Notes: generated from the letters alone by a model not told the origin. A stretch of 17,450 bases of DNA from an uncultured Veillonella sp. (GCA_900765235.1 CAAFRK010000045.1:1-17450), one strand, 5' to 3'. Shown: positions 7,716-14,087, numbered from the stretch's first letter. Made by a program: numbers and translations.

Positions 7716-8062
7716 ATATGTCTCCTAACAATTCTCGATATGCACAGCTTTTTTATTTCTTTAGTTGAAAGTGTATCTCAATAGCATTATCATGTACTCA
7801 TCTTTTCATATGTTATATTAAAACTATTTTATTTACTAAGCATATTCATAACGCCATAACAAATGAGTGCTAAACATCCCATAAAACATGAGTTACACTG
7901 CATATAATTCTATAGGAAATAGTTTACAAAAATTATGCATAAATTCGGTATAATTTATTTGTTTTAGTTTTCTCGTTCTCATTTATATTTAACTATGACT
8001 TTTACTCATACCTTTTTAATTACCTATCTAATATGCCTATTCATAGTTTCTTTACATATAAA
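7716..8062. other. Long AT-rich spacer without a gene
   Basis: About 350 bp upstream of the dehydrogenase gene with no ORF that has a ribosome binding site. The only notable structure is the second copy of the TTATGCATAA palindrome, listed separately. A TATAAT at 7949-7954 on the plus strand lacks a -35 at a usable distance. Confidence 0.5.
7931..7945. repeat. Second copy of AATTATGCATAAATT
   Basis: Identical over 15 bp to 7701-7715, 230 bp away, with the perfect 10-bp palindrome TTATGCATAA in the centre. I found no other full copy in the window. Two identical palindromes in one upstream region suggest a two-site operator. Confidence 0.5.
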
Positions 8063-8106
8063 AAGCCCTCTAGTGATAACTCTTACGAGCAACCACTAGA
8101 GGGCTT
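8063..8106 (-). terminator. Terminator of the ClC-TSUP operon
   Basis: AAGCCCTCTAGTG (8063-8075) pairs perfectly with CACTAGAGGGCTT (8094-8106). On the minus strand a T-run follows. The hairpin begins 3 nt after the stop codon of the TSUP gene. Confidence 0.88.
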
Positions 8107-8109
8107 ATA

Positions 8110-8904
8110 TTATCCAAGAATACCAGATTTCAAAATAAGGCGTACTGCCAACGCAAAGACTGCCACACTCATGAGGGCAAGGATAGATTTTGCTTTCAAA
8201 CGTTTAGCAATGCGCGCCCCTGCTTGGGCACCAAAGATAGCACCAATACTAGTAGGGATAGCAATACTAAATACAATATGATTTTCAATTAAATGTGTTA
8301 TAACACCTATCGTTGTAGATACAGCCAAGATAGATTGGCTCGTAGCTGTAGCCATATGGGTTGGGAAACCCATGAGATAAATCAAGGCAGGCACATGGAT
8401 GAGGCCACCGCCGATACCAAAGATACTGGAGATAAAACCTACAAAGAAGCTAATGCTAATACCGATAGGCTTGCTATATGTTAGCTGATCAAGGGTAAGG
8501 CTTTCTTCCTTCCGCTCCCCTTTGCGGAAATTCTTAAACCCAATCAAACCAGAAGCACAGAGCATAAAGCACCCAAAGGCAAACATAAAGCCTTTACCAG
8601 AGAACCAACCAGACATTTGAGCACCTAAGATAGCACCTGGTAAAGTTGCTAAACTAAATACAATAGCTGCGCTGATGAGTACCTTTTTCTGTTTAATATA
8701 GGCAATGGATCCAGAAATGGCATTACACATAACAGAAAATAGCGATGTCCCTACAATCATGGATGGAGACCACTCAGGGAACCAATACATAAAGAGAGGC
8801 ACAAATACAAGGCCCCCTGCGGCAACAATGATGGTGCCAAGCATAGCGGCTAAAAAGCCAACTATAGTAAAGAAGATATAAAATACTATAATATTATCCA
8901 ACAT
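8110..8904 (-). CDS. TSUP family permease (TauE/SafE)
   Basis: A 264-residue membrane protein of the TauE/SafE (TSUP) family, which exports sulfite, sulfoacetate or related organic anions, or imports them in some members. The two-fold family repeat is visible: an N-terminal half with GFLAAMLGTIIVAAGGLVFVP and a C-terminal half with GFISSIFGIGGGLIHVPALI, each carrying the glycine-rich re-entrant motif. A basic loop (KNFRKGERKEES, about 125-136) separates the halves. GGGAGG stands 7 nt before the ATG. It starts 40 nt after the ClC gene with no terminator between, so the two are almost certainly one operon. The substrate cannot be told from the sequence. Confidence 0.85.
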   Translation of the reverse strand: MLDNIIVFYIFFTIVGFLAAMLGTIIVAAGGLVFVPLFMYWFPEWSPSMIVGTSLFSVMCNAISGSIAYIKQKKVLISAAIVFSLATLPGAILGAQMSGWFSGKGFMFAFGCFMLCASGLIGFKNFRKGERKEESLTLDQLTYSKPIGISISFFVGFISSIFGIGGGLIHVPALIYLMGFPTHMATATSQSILAVSTTIGVITHLIENHIVFSIAIPTSIGAIFGAQAGARIAKRLKAKSILALMSVAVFALAVRLILKSGILG

Positions 8905-8944
8905 AATGGGGCCTCCCTTTACTTAGATTGGAAAAAGCTCTTTG

Positions 8945-10495
8945 CTATATCTGATTCGATTGGAAAAATTCTTTCGCTGCTTTTAATCTTCCTCGTTCAC
9001 AAGAGACTTGTAGTTCGTCACCTGGTTCAAGTTTTACATCCCCTAACGGCACAATGTATGTTCCATTACGACGAATACTTACGATGAGTGTCCCATCTGG
9101 CAAGGCCAAGTCTTGTAGTTGTACATCTGTATAGTTCGCTACTACAGGAACCTTTGTTTGGAAGAAGGTTTGTACAGATTCTAAATTGTTTTGACCACTC
9201 ATGGCTTGTAATAAGGAATCGTAAATAGGCGGTTCTTTTAATAGCTCTGCCACAAGGTAAGCCACGATTGTAACGGTACCGATAGCATAAATGTTAGAGA
9301 AGCTATTCGTCATTTCAAGGACGAGCAAAATCGCCAAAATTGGGGTCCGCATCGCCGCCGCTAACATACCGCCCATGGCACAAATAACGAATTGCGGTAC
9401 AAAATCAGGAGAAATAATGCCCACAGATGAAAGTAAACTTTCACAAAAGGCACCTGCCGAAGCCCCTATAACGAGCATGGGCAAGAATATACCGCCTTGC
9501 GCACCACTGCCATAGCAGAAGGTAGTAAGTAAAATCTTCCCTAATACGATGCCCCCTAAGAGCAAGACTCCATGAGATTGAAAGGCAAGATGACCAACCA
9601 GATCATTACCACCGCCCAAGAGGAGCTGAGAGTCAAAACCGATGGCCGCTACAGCCACAAAGGTAAGGGCTAATTTCAAGAATCGAGAGCATTTAAGCCA
9701 GTCAAAGAACTTCTTGAATGCAAAAATCATACGACAGAATAGCACCCCACAAAGCCCCATGATAAGGCCAACCATAAGAAGGACTGGGAAGTACTCAAGA
9801 GGAACACCGGAGGTTACCGAAAATCCAAGGGCTGGTTCGAGACCGAAGATACTAACCGTAATATAATTAGAAATCAAGGTAGCCACGAAGGTGGGCACAA
9901 CGAGGTACGGATAAAAGCTTTTATGGACCTCTTCAAAGACGAACATCGCCCCCGATACAGGTGCACTAAAGGCAGCAGTTAAACCTGCCCCTGCACCAGC
10001 AGAGGTTAAGATACGCTGCTCACGCAGTCCTGAATTCATCCAATAGGACACGATCTTGCCGGCAGAGCCACCAATTTGTACGGCTGGGCCTTCACGACCT
10101 ACAGAAAAGCCGGCAAAACCAGTCAACACGCCACCAATCATCTTGGAAGCTAGCGTCCGATACGGCTTCATATCAAAGAGCCCTAGCATTTCCCCTTCGA
10201 TTTGAGGAATACCAGAACCACCAGACAATGGAGCCCATGCAAGCAATCGATCTACGATAAAGGCAAAGATGACCATCATCACAAGCCATCCTATGGCCCA
10301 TTCCAAGGTAATACCGTCCATCAAATGCCAACGAATATGTTCAGATTCAAGGATTAAATAACGATATGTAGCCCCACAGAAGCCTGCAATGACACCCACA
10401 AGAGCGCCCTTTGCAATGAGCTCCGTTAACAACATACGGTTCATGGACATATCTGCTAAGGTAGAACTGCGCTTATTAAATTTCCATAGCTTCAT
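8945..10495 (-). CDS. ClC chloride/proton antiporter with TrkA-C domain
   Basis: A 516-residue ClC protein. The selectivity motifs are all present: GGSGIPQIEGE (92-102), GREGPAVQ (133-140) with the gating glutamate at residue 135, and GAQGGIFLP (331-339). The glutamate pair at residues 188-189, about 54 residues after the gate, matches the internal proton glutamate of ClC antiporters, so Cl-/H+ exchange rather than a channel is expected. Instead of CBS domains, residues about 435-512 form a TrkA-C-like domain (LALPDGTLIVSIRRNGTYIV, then PGDEL), a ligand-binding module. The start at 10495 is 6 nt after AAGGAGG; the longer frame begins upstream of that site. It is first in an operon with the TSUP permease. 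Its motifs are unlike fluoride-specific ClC proteins. Confidence 0.93.
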   Translation of the reverse strand: MKLWKFNKRSSTLADMSMNRMLLTELIAKGALVGVIAGFCGATYRYLILESEHIRWHLMDGITLEWAIGWLVMMVIFAFIVDRLLAWAPLSGGSGIPQIEGEMLGLFDMKPYRTLASKMIGGVLTGFAGFSVGREGPAVQIGGSAGKIVSYWMNSGLREQRILTSAGAGAGLTAAFSAPVSGAMFVFEEVHKSFYPYLVVPTFVATLISNYITVSIFGLEPALGFSVTSGVPLEYFPVLLMVGLIMGLCGVLFCRMIFAFKKFFDWLKCSRFLKLALTFVAVAAIGFDSQLLLGGGNDLVGHLAFQSHGVLLLGGIVLGKILLTTFCYGSGAQGGIFLPMLVIGASAGAFCESLLSSVGIISPDFVPQFVICAMGGMLAAAMRTPILAILLVLEMTNSFSNIYAIGTVTIVAYLVAELLKEPPIYDSLLQAMSGQNNLESVQTFFQTKVPVVANYTDVQLQDLALPDGTLIVSIRRNGTYIVPLGDVKLEPGDELQVSCERGRLKAAKEFFQSNQI

Positions 10496-10575
10496 AACAT
10501 TCCTCCTTAGCACTGACCAAATCTGGCTTATTATCTAGTAACATACATACAACCAAACTATGTATTCATATCCTT

Positions 10576-10604
10576 AGTATACTTATGTAAACCACCATTT
10601 TCAA
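10576..10604 (-). promoter_or_regulatory. Promoter of the ClC-TSUP operon
   Basis: On the minus strand TTGAAA (10599-10604) and TATACT (10576-10581) are exactly 17 bp apart. Initiation near 10569 would give a leader of about 74 nt. Confidence 0.7.
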
Positions 10605-10641
10605 GAAAGGATTACGTATCAAACAGCTATCTCACTAAATG

Positions 10642-10657
10642 CGAAATTAAAATTTCG
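10642..10657. repeat. Perfect inverted repeat upstream of the ClC promoter
   Basis: CGAAATT and AATTTCG flank two A residues. The site lies about 40 bp upstream of the ClC -35 hexamer and could bind a regulator; no T-run follows, so it is not a terminator. Confidence 0.35.
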
Positions 10658-10689
10658 AGTCATAAGACATTCCATAGGACTTCAAACGC

Positions 10690-10725
10690 AAAGCTAGCCA
10701 CCTCTAAAACGAGATGGCTAGTTTT
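10690..10725. terminator. Terminator-like hairpin between adh and ClC
   Basis: A 15-bp stem (10690-10704 with 10711-10725, including G-U pairs) closes a 6-nt loop around GCTAGCCA / TGGCTAG. It is the only strong hairpin between the alcohol dehydrogenase and the ClC promoter on the minus strand, so it may end the alcohol dehydrogenase transcript or the candidate small RNA. The T-run is broken on the minus strand (CTTTGCGTTTG) and somewhat better on the plus strand. Confidence 0.6.
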
Positions 10726-10827
10726 GTTAAGCAAGTGTGTAAATGTATTTTCTTTACATATTCGGAGGCATCTGAAATATGTAAAGATTCTAAAGATGTA
10801 AAGTTCTTAGGGCTAGAGCTAGGCATC

Positions 10828-10879
10828 ATTTAGACTATTAGATTATTTAGACTAGCAAAATATTTAGACTAGTCTAAAT
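10828..10879. repeat. ATTTAGACTA triple repeat at 17-bp period with terminal palindrome
   Basis: ATTTAGACTA occurs at 10828-10837, 10845-10854 and 10862-10871, each exactly 17 bp from the last. The third copy runs into its own inverse, making the perfect palindrome ATTTAGACTAGTCTAAAT (10862-10879). Such spaced half-sites suggest cooperative binding of a dimeric repressor. The TTTAG...CTAAA pattern recalls the sites of DtxR/MntR-type metal regulators, which is only a likeness. Confidence 0.6.
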
Positions 10880-10950
10880 ATTGATACCACATTATAGTAT
10901 TAAATCCTATACATCATGAAACACTATATACTAGCAAATCCTAAAATTCC

Positions 10951-12102
10951 TTAGAATATGGATTCATAGATACCAATGATTTCTTCCATAGATGCATCCC
11001 GTGGGTTACCAGGTGTACATGCATCGTTGAACGCAGATTCAGCGAGGAATGGAATATCTTCTCGTTTTACGCCCGCTTCGCTAAGGGATTTAGGAATGCC
11101 TACATCGTCAGCTAATTTTTGGATCACATCGATAGCTGCTTGACGATATGTTTCTTGATCCATGCTGTCTACATCAGGAACCCCCATAACGCGAGCGATT
11201 TCACGATATTTTTCGCCTGTTGCTGGGGCATTGAATTTCAAGACTGCTGTTAAAAGCATAGCACACGCTTTACCATGAGGGATATCGTACACAGCGCTCA
11301 ATGGATGTGCCATGGAGTGAACGATACCGAGGCCTACGTTGGAGAAGCCCATACCTGCAATGTATTGACCTAAGGACATGGCTTCACGGCCTGCGAAATC
11401 ACCAGCTACGGCGCTACGCAAAGAACGACCAATGATTTCAATGGCTTTCAAATGAAGCATATCAGTGAGTTCCCATGCACCTTTGGTGATATATCCTTCC
11501 ACAGCATGAACGAGGGCATCCATGCCGGTAGATGCGCAAAGACCAGTTGGCATCGATGCGGACATATCAGGGTCTACAATGGCTACGATTGGGATATCAT
11601 GAGGATCAACGCAAACGAATTTACGATTCTTTTCAACGTCTGTAATAACGTAGTTAATCGTAACCTCTGCAGCCGTACCAGATGTAGTAGACACAGCGAT
11701 AATCGGCAAGCATGGATGTTTCGTAGGTGCCAATCCTTCAAGGCTACGTACATCGCCGAACTCAGGATTTGTAATAATCGTAGCAATAGCCTTACTTGTA
11801 TCGATAGCACTGCCACCACCTACAGCAACGATAGCTTCAGCACCTGCCGCCTTACAAGCAGCCACACCAGATGTTACGTTTTCAATGGTTGGATTTGGCT
11901 TAATATTGTCATATACATCGTAAGCAATACCTGCCGCATCAAGTAGGTCTGTTACCTTTGTAGCCACCTTAAACTCAAATAGATCAGGTGTAGACGTAAC
12001 AAGAACCTTTTTAAAATGGCGATTCTTAATTTCGTTTACAATCTCCTGAATCGCACCTTGCCCAAAATACGACGTGCCGTTCAACATAATTCTCCGAGCC
12101 AT
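10951..12102 (-). CDS. Iron-containing alcohol dehydrogenase (FucO-like)
   Basis: A 383-residue group III iron-dependent alcohol dehydrogenase, NAD(P)H-linked. The cofactor-binding motif GGGSAIDTSKA lies at 95-105. The metal ligands are Asp195, His199, His262 and His276 in STGMDALVHA and GIVHSMAHPL...IPHGK, at nearly the same numbers and length as lactaldehyde reductase FucO. An aspartate at residue 40 (TSTPD) fits a preference for NAD. Related members reduce lactaldehyde, butyraldehyde or 3-hydroxypropionaldehyde, or oxidise threonine, so the substrate is open. The start at 12102 is 9 nt after AGGAG; the ATG two codons earlier is only 3 nt away from that site. No separate promoter was found between the gene and the terminator hairpin at 12122-12176. 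Confidence 0.9.
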   Translation of the reverse strand: MARRIMLNGTSYFGQGAIQEIVNEIKNRHFKKVLVTSTPDLFEFKVATKVTDLLDAAGIAYDVYDNIKPNPTIENVTSGVAACKAAGAEAIVAVGGGSAIDTSKAIATIITNPEFGDVRSLEGLAPTKHPCLPIIAVSTTSGTAAEVTINYVITDVEKNRKFVCVDPHDIPIVAIVDPDMSASMPTGLCASTGMDALVHAVEGYITKGAWELTDMLHLKAIEIIGRSLRSAVAGDFAGREAMSLGQYIAGMGFSNVGLGIVHSMAHPLSAVYDIPHGKACAMLLTAVLKFNAPATGEKYREIARVMGVPDVDSMDQETYRQAAIDVIQKLADDVGIPKSLSEAGVKREDIPFLAESAFNDACTPGNPRDASMEEIIGIYESIF

Positions 12103-12121
12103 ATACATTCACTCCTAACGA

Positions 12122-12176
12122 ATAAAAAATAAACCGATAGAGAATAACTATACTAAGTAATTCTCTATCGGTTTAT
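12122..12176 (-). terminator. Strong terminator just upstream of the alcohol dehydrogenase gene
   Basis: A 17-bp perfect stem (12129-12145 with 12160-12176, including CCGATAGAGAAT) closes a 14-nt loop. On the minus strand it is followed by ATTTTTTATT. It ends only about 20 nt before the start codon of the alcohol dehydrogenase, with the T-run almost touching that gene's ribosome binding site. It terminates the small upstream transcript and may act as an attenuator. Confidence 0.85.
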
Positions 12177-12206
12177 AAAAATCCTTGAAGCTGTGTTATG
12201 TATACA

Positions 12207-12281
12207 CTATATAATTATTGTAATATTTCGTTTTCTCATCAAGCGTAATAGGGAATCTAAAGACTTAAACGGCTTAGACAT
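12207..12281 (-). CDS. 24-codon ORF resembling the N-terminus of Abi-family proteins
   Basis: The ORF begins MSKPFKSLDSLLRLMRKR and ends six residues later in an isoleucine-rich tail (four of the last five are Ile, two with the rare codon ATA), then TAG. It has an excellent ribosome binding site (AGGAGGG, 5 nt before the ATG) and lies in its own transcription unit with promoter and terminator. The K-P-F...L...L-x-R-x-x-I pattern resembles the first 25 residues of Abi_2 (AbiD/AbiF-like) abortive-infection proteins, which are about 300 residues long; no continuation exists in any frame. It may be a remnant of such a gene, a leader peptide for the dehydrogenase downstream, or a true small protein. 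Confidence 0.55.
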   Translation of the reverse strand: MSKPFKSLDSLLRLMRKRNITIII

Positions 12282-12370
12282 ACGTCCCTCCTACAAACAT
12301 AAAAGCTCTCCGACCCTTGAGTCGACGAGCGTTGTACGTTGCCCGTAAGCTTCGCACAGTTTCTCTGTGT
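12282..12370 (-). ncRNA. Structured leader RNA upstream of the Abi-like mini-ORF
   Basis: From the predicted start near 12369 the RNA begins with a hairpin (CACAG, loop AGAAA, CUGUG; 12355-12369). A second hairpin follows at 12305-12330: outer GCUC/GAGC, a two-by-two internal loop, inner CGAC/GUCG with loop UCAAGG. Outside it AAGCU and AGCUU can also pair. About 88 nt precede the mini-ORF. This much structure in a short leader suggests a regulatory element or a stand-alone RNA. It does not match any riboswitch class I can recognise. Confidence 0.4.
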
Positions 12371-12375
12371 AATAA

Positions 12376-12407
12376 CTATAACAAAGTTCTCCCTTGAGTG
12401 TCAACTC
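12376..12407 (-). promoter_or_regulatory. Strong promoter with palindromic operator
   Basis: On the minus strand TTGACA (12399-12404), a full consensus -35, is 17 bp from TTATAG (12376-12381). The -35 sits inside the inverted repeat TGAGTTGACACTCA (12394-12407), a plausible repressor site. Confidence 0.8.
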
Positions 12408-12488
12408 AGATGCGATTTCAATGAATAGTACTTCCACTTTCTATATTCGTTATATGGTTAATTAATTCCTGCAACAAAAACAAATAGT

Positions 12489-13637
12489 CTAAGAAATTTT
12501 AGTTATCTTCATAAGCAAAATCCGTTTCACAGATTCATCGAGTCGTTCTTTAGAGATTCGGCCGTCTTTTACGGCTTTCATAAGGCCATTGTACGCTTCT
12601 TGCATGTGTTCGTACTCGTGGCATACGAGCAAGATATCGCTGCCAGCCAAGATAGATTGAACCGCCATATCGCCAAAGGTGTAGTGTTTTGCAAGAGCGC
12701 CCATATCCATATCATCCGTTACGACAACGCCGTTATAGCCCATATCCTTGCGCAACCAGTCTGTAATGATAGCTTTAGATAGACTAGATGGATGGTCTGG
12801 ATCGATTTGAGGATACATCGCATGAGACACCATAATTGCATATGTATTCGGTTTAGACTGTTTAATAAGGTCTACAAATACCTTCGTATCTTCATTCAGC
12901 AATGTTTCCTTAGATACTGGCACAACACTGGTATCAGCATGTAAATCGACGTCTGTTTTACCAATACCTGGGAAGTGTTTGTAAGAATACCACAAGCCCG
13001 CTTCATCATAGGCATTCCCTACTGCACTGGCATAGCGTACGACATCATCTGGGTTCGTACTAAAGGAACGTCCATAAGTCAAACCCAAGTCCGCTACAGG
13101 CGCAAAGTTAATATTGAATCCCAAGTCTTTTAGTTCCGTACCAGACTGTTTGGCCAAGGATACCGCTTGCTCAATAGGCTCCTTACCTAACTCTTCTGCA
13201 GGAGGAACCTTGATGAGCTGATCCTCCATGCGCGCCACAGCACCACCCTCTTGGTCGATACCGATGAACAATGGCGTTAAACCGGCGCTTTTACCAGTTT
13301 TATTAATATCTGTAATGAGCGATTTCACTTGATCCTTGGACTCCATATTGCGATCAAATAAGATAATGCCGCCCACGCGGTACTCATTGAGCATAAACTT
13401 AGCATCATCGTTCAATGTCTTGCCATGAATACCAATCATCAACAATTGGCCCACCTTGTCTGCATCAGACATATTAGCTACTAATTTATCCACCTTTTCC
13501 TCTGGTGAAAGCTCGCTCTGAGCCACAGATTCATAGGTCACAGGCTCCGCCTTAGAAGTAAATGGATTATGTAAACCGCAACCCGTTGTAAGCGTCAACG
13601 CGCCAATCATCGTAGCTGCTACGATACGTCGAAACAT
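12489..13637 (-). CDS. nagZ: GH3 beta-N-acetylhexosaminidase lipoprotein, NagZ-like
   Basis: A 382-residue glycoside hydrolase family 3 protein. NagZ-type enzymes remove N-acetylglucosamine from muropeptides in peptidoglycan recycling. The N-terminus is a lipoprotein signal with cysteine at residue 20 (LTTGC), so the enzyme is probably membrane-anchored outside the cytoplasm. Family motifs are GIDQEGG (126-132), YKHFPG (219-224), the Asp231-x-His233 acid/base pair in DVDLHAD, SHAMYP (271-276) and the nucleophile Asp308 in VVVTDDMDMGA. The usual KHFPGHGDT is KHFPGIGKT here, so two substrate-side positions differ. The start at 13637 follows GGAGG; the apparent upstream start is a TTG overlapping that site. 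No hairpin terminator was seen before the next promoter. Confidence 0.88.
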   Translation of the reverse strand: MFRRIVAATMIGALTLTTGCGLHNPFTSKAEPVTYESVAQSELSPEEKVDKLVANMSDADKVGQLLMIGIHGKTLNDDAKFMLNEYRVGGIILFDRNMESKDQVKSLITDINKTGKSAGLTPLFIGIDQEGGAVARMEDQLIKVPPAEELGKEPIEQAVSLAKQSGTELKDLGFNINFAPVADLGLTYGRSFSTNPDDVVRYASAVGNAYDEAGLWYSYKHFPGIGKTDVDLHADTSVVPVSKETLLNEDTKVFVDLIKQSKPNTYAIMVSHAMYPQIDPDHPSSLSKAIITDWLRKDMGYNGVVVTDDMDMGALAKHYTFGDMAVQSILAGSDILLVCHEYEHMQEAYNGLMKAVKDGRISKERLDESVKRILLMKITKIS

Positions 13638-13672
13638 ATATACCTCCAAAATCTCTAAAAAGTATTATGTAT

Positions 13673-13701
13673 AGTATATCAAATAATAAAGACAACCCCA
13701 A
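13673..13701 (-). promoter_or_regulatory. Promoter of the NagZ-like gene
   Basis: On the minus strand the extended -10 TGATATACT (13673-13681) has TTGGGG (13696-13701) 17 bp upstream. Initiation near 13666 gives a leader of about 29 nt. Confidence 0.6.
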
Positions 13702-13732
13702 AACGCCAATACATCTCGTGAATCGATAGCGT

Positions 13733-13796
13733 AAAAAAGACTATTACTCAAAACCTACGAATACATACCGTATTGATTCCAAGTAATAGTCTTTAT
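13733..13796 (-). terminator. Terminator of the BFD-like gene
   Basis: AAAGACTATTACT pairs perfectly with AGTAATAGTCTTT; the 33-nt interior holds a smaller AATAC/GTATT hairpin. On the minus strand TTTTTTA follows. It lies about 58 nt after the BFD-like stop codon. Confidence 0.8.
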
Positions 13797-13828
13797 ATGA
13801 GTTAAGAGTAAATTTACGCTTAACTTTT

Positions 13829-13862
13829 GCTTAGTCTTAAATTTTGCTTAGTTTTAAATTTT
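13829..13862 (-). repeat. Tandem 17-bp duplication across the BFD-like stop codon
   Basis: GCTTAGTCTTAAATTTT (13829-13845) is followed directly by GCTTAGTTTTAAATTTT (13846-13862), one mismatch, with a further partial copy to the left. Read on the minus strand each copy holds AAA ATT TAA, so the last two codons and the stop are duplicated. It looks like a slippage duplication at the gene end. Confidence 0.7.
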
Positions 13863-14087
13863 ACCTTGCTCTTTCATTTCTGCTAAGAGCTTTACGATGC
13901 GAGGGCCACAGCCTTTACCACCGCAAGCGCCTGTGCCAGCACGAGTTGCTTCTTTTACCTCAGGAAATGTATGAGCACCATTCAAAATGGCTTCCTTAAT
14001 CGTTTTACGTGTAATGCTACGGCATGTACACACCTTTGTAAGCTTGTCCAGAATCGCCTCTGGCACTTGGTTTTCTTCAAAATCCAT
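13854..14087 (-). CDS. BFD-like [2Fe-2S]-binding protein
   Basis: A 77-residue protein that is almost entirely one Fer2_BFD domain. The four cluster ligands are Cys20 and Cys22 (VCTCRSIT) and Cys55 and Cys60 (GTGACGGKGCGPRI), the CxC...Cx4C pattern of bacterioferritin-associated ferredoxin and of the small [2Fe-2S] domains attached to flavin oxidoreductases. BFD proper moves electrons to bacterioferritin to release stored iron; here no ferritin or oxidoreductase is adjacent, so the partner is unknown. The start at 14087 follows GAGG by 7 nt; the longer frame upstream lacks a site. It is a single-gene unit with its own terminator. Confidence 0.9.
   Translation of the reverse strand: MDFEENQVPEAILDKLTKVCTCRSITRKTIKEAILNGAHTFPEVKEATRAGTGACGGKGCGPRIVKLLAEMKEQGKI

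Larger units (their letters stand above)
10690..10884 (-). ncRNA. Candidate regulated small RNA
   Basis: On the minus strand a TATAAT (10891-10896) precedes a palindromic site (10862-10879), a 12-bp perfect stem-loop (10751-10762 with 10776-10787) and the hairpin at 10690-10725. No ORF with a ribosome binding site is present. The stem-loop exposes a 13-nt loop containing GAUGCCUCC, complementary to ribosome binding sites. A transcript of about 195 nt is predicted. The -35 (TTCATG) is weak, so the region could instead be the 3' untranslated part of the alcohol dehydrogenase mRNA. The RNA is inferred only. Confidence 0.35.

Noticed and set aside
7995..8099. Plus-strand 34-codon hydrophobic ORF (MTFTHTFLITYLICLF...)
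   Set aside because: No ribosome binding site, and its 3' half is the terminator hairpin of the ClC-TSUP operon.
10496..10690. Fluoride riboswitch upstream of the ClC gene
   Set aside because: The ClC has the normal GSGIP and GREGP motifs rather than those of fluoride-specific ClC proteins, and the leader shows no fluoride-riboswitch core.
11452..11946. Plus-strand 164-codon frame opposite the alcohol dehydrogenase
   Set aside because: It is antisense to conserved metal- and NAD-binding motifs, has no ribosome binding site and no recognisable protein features.
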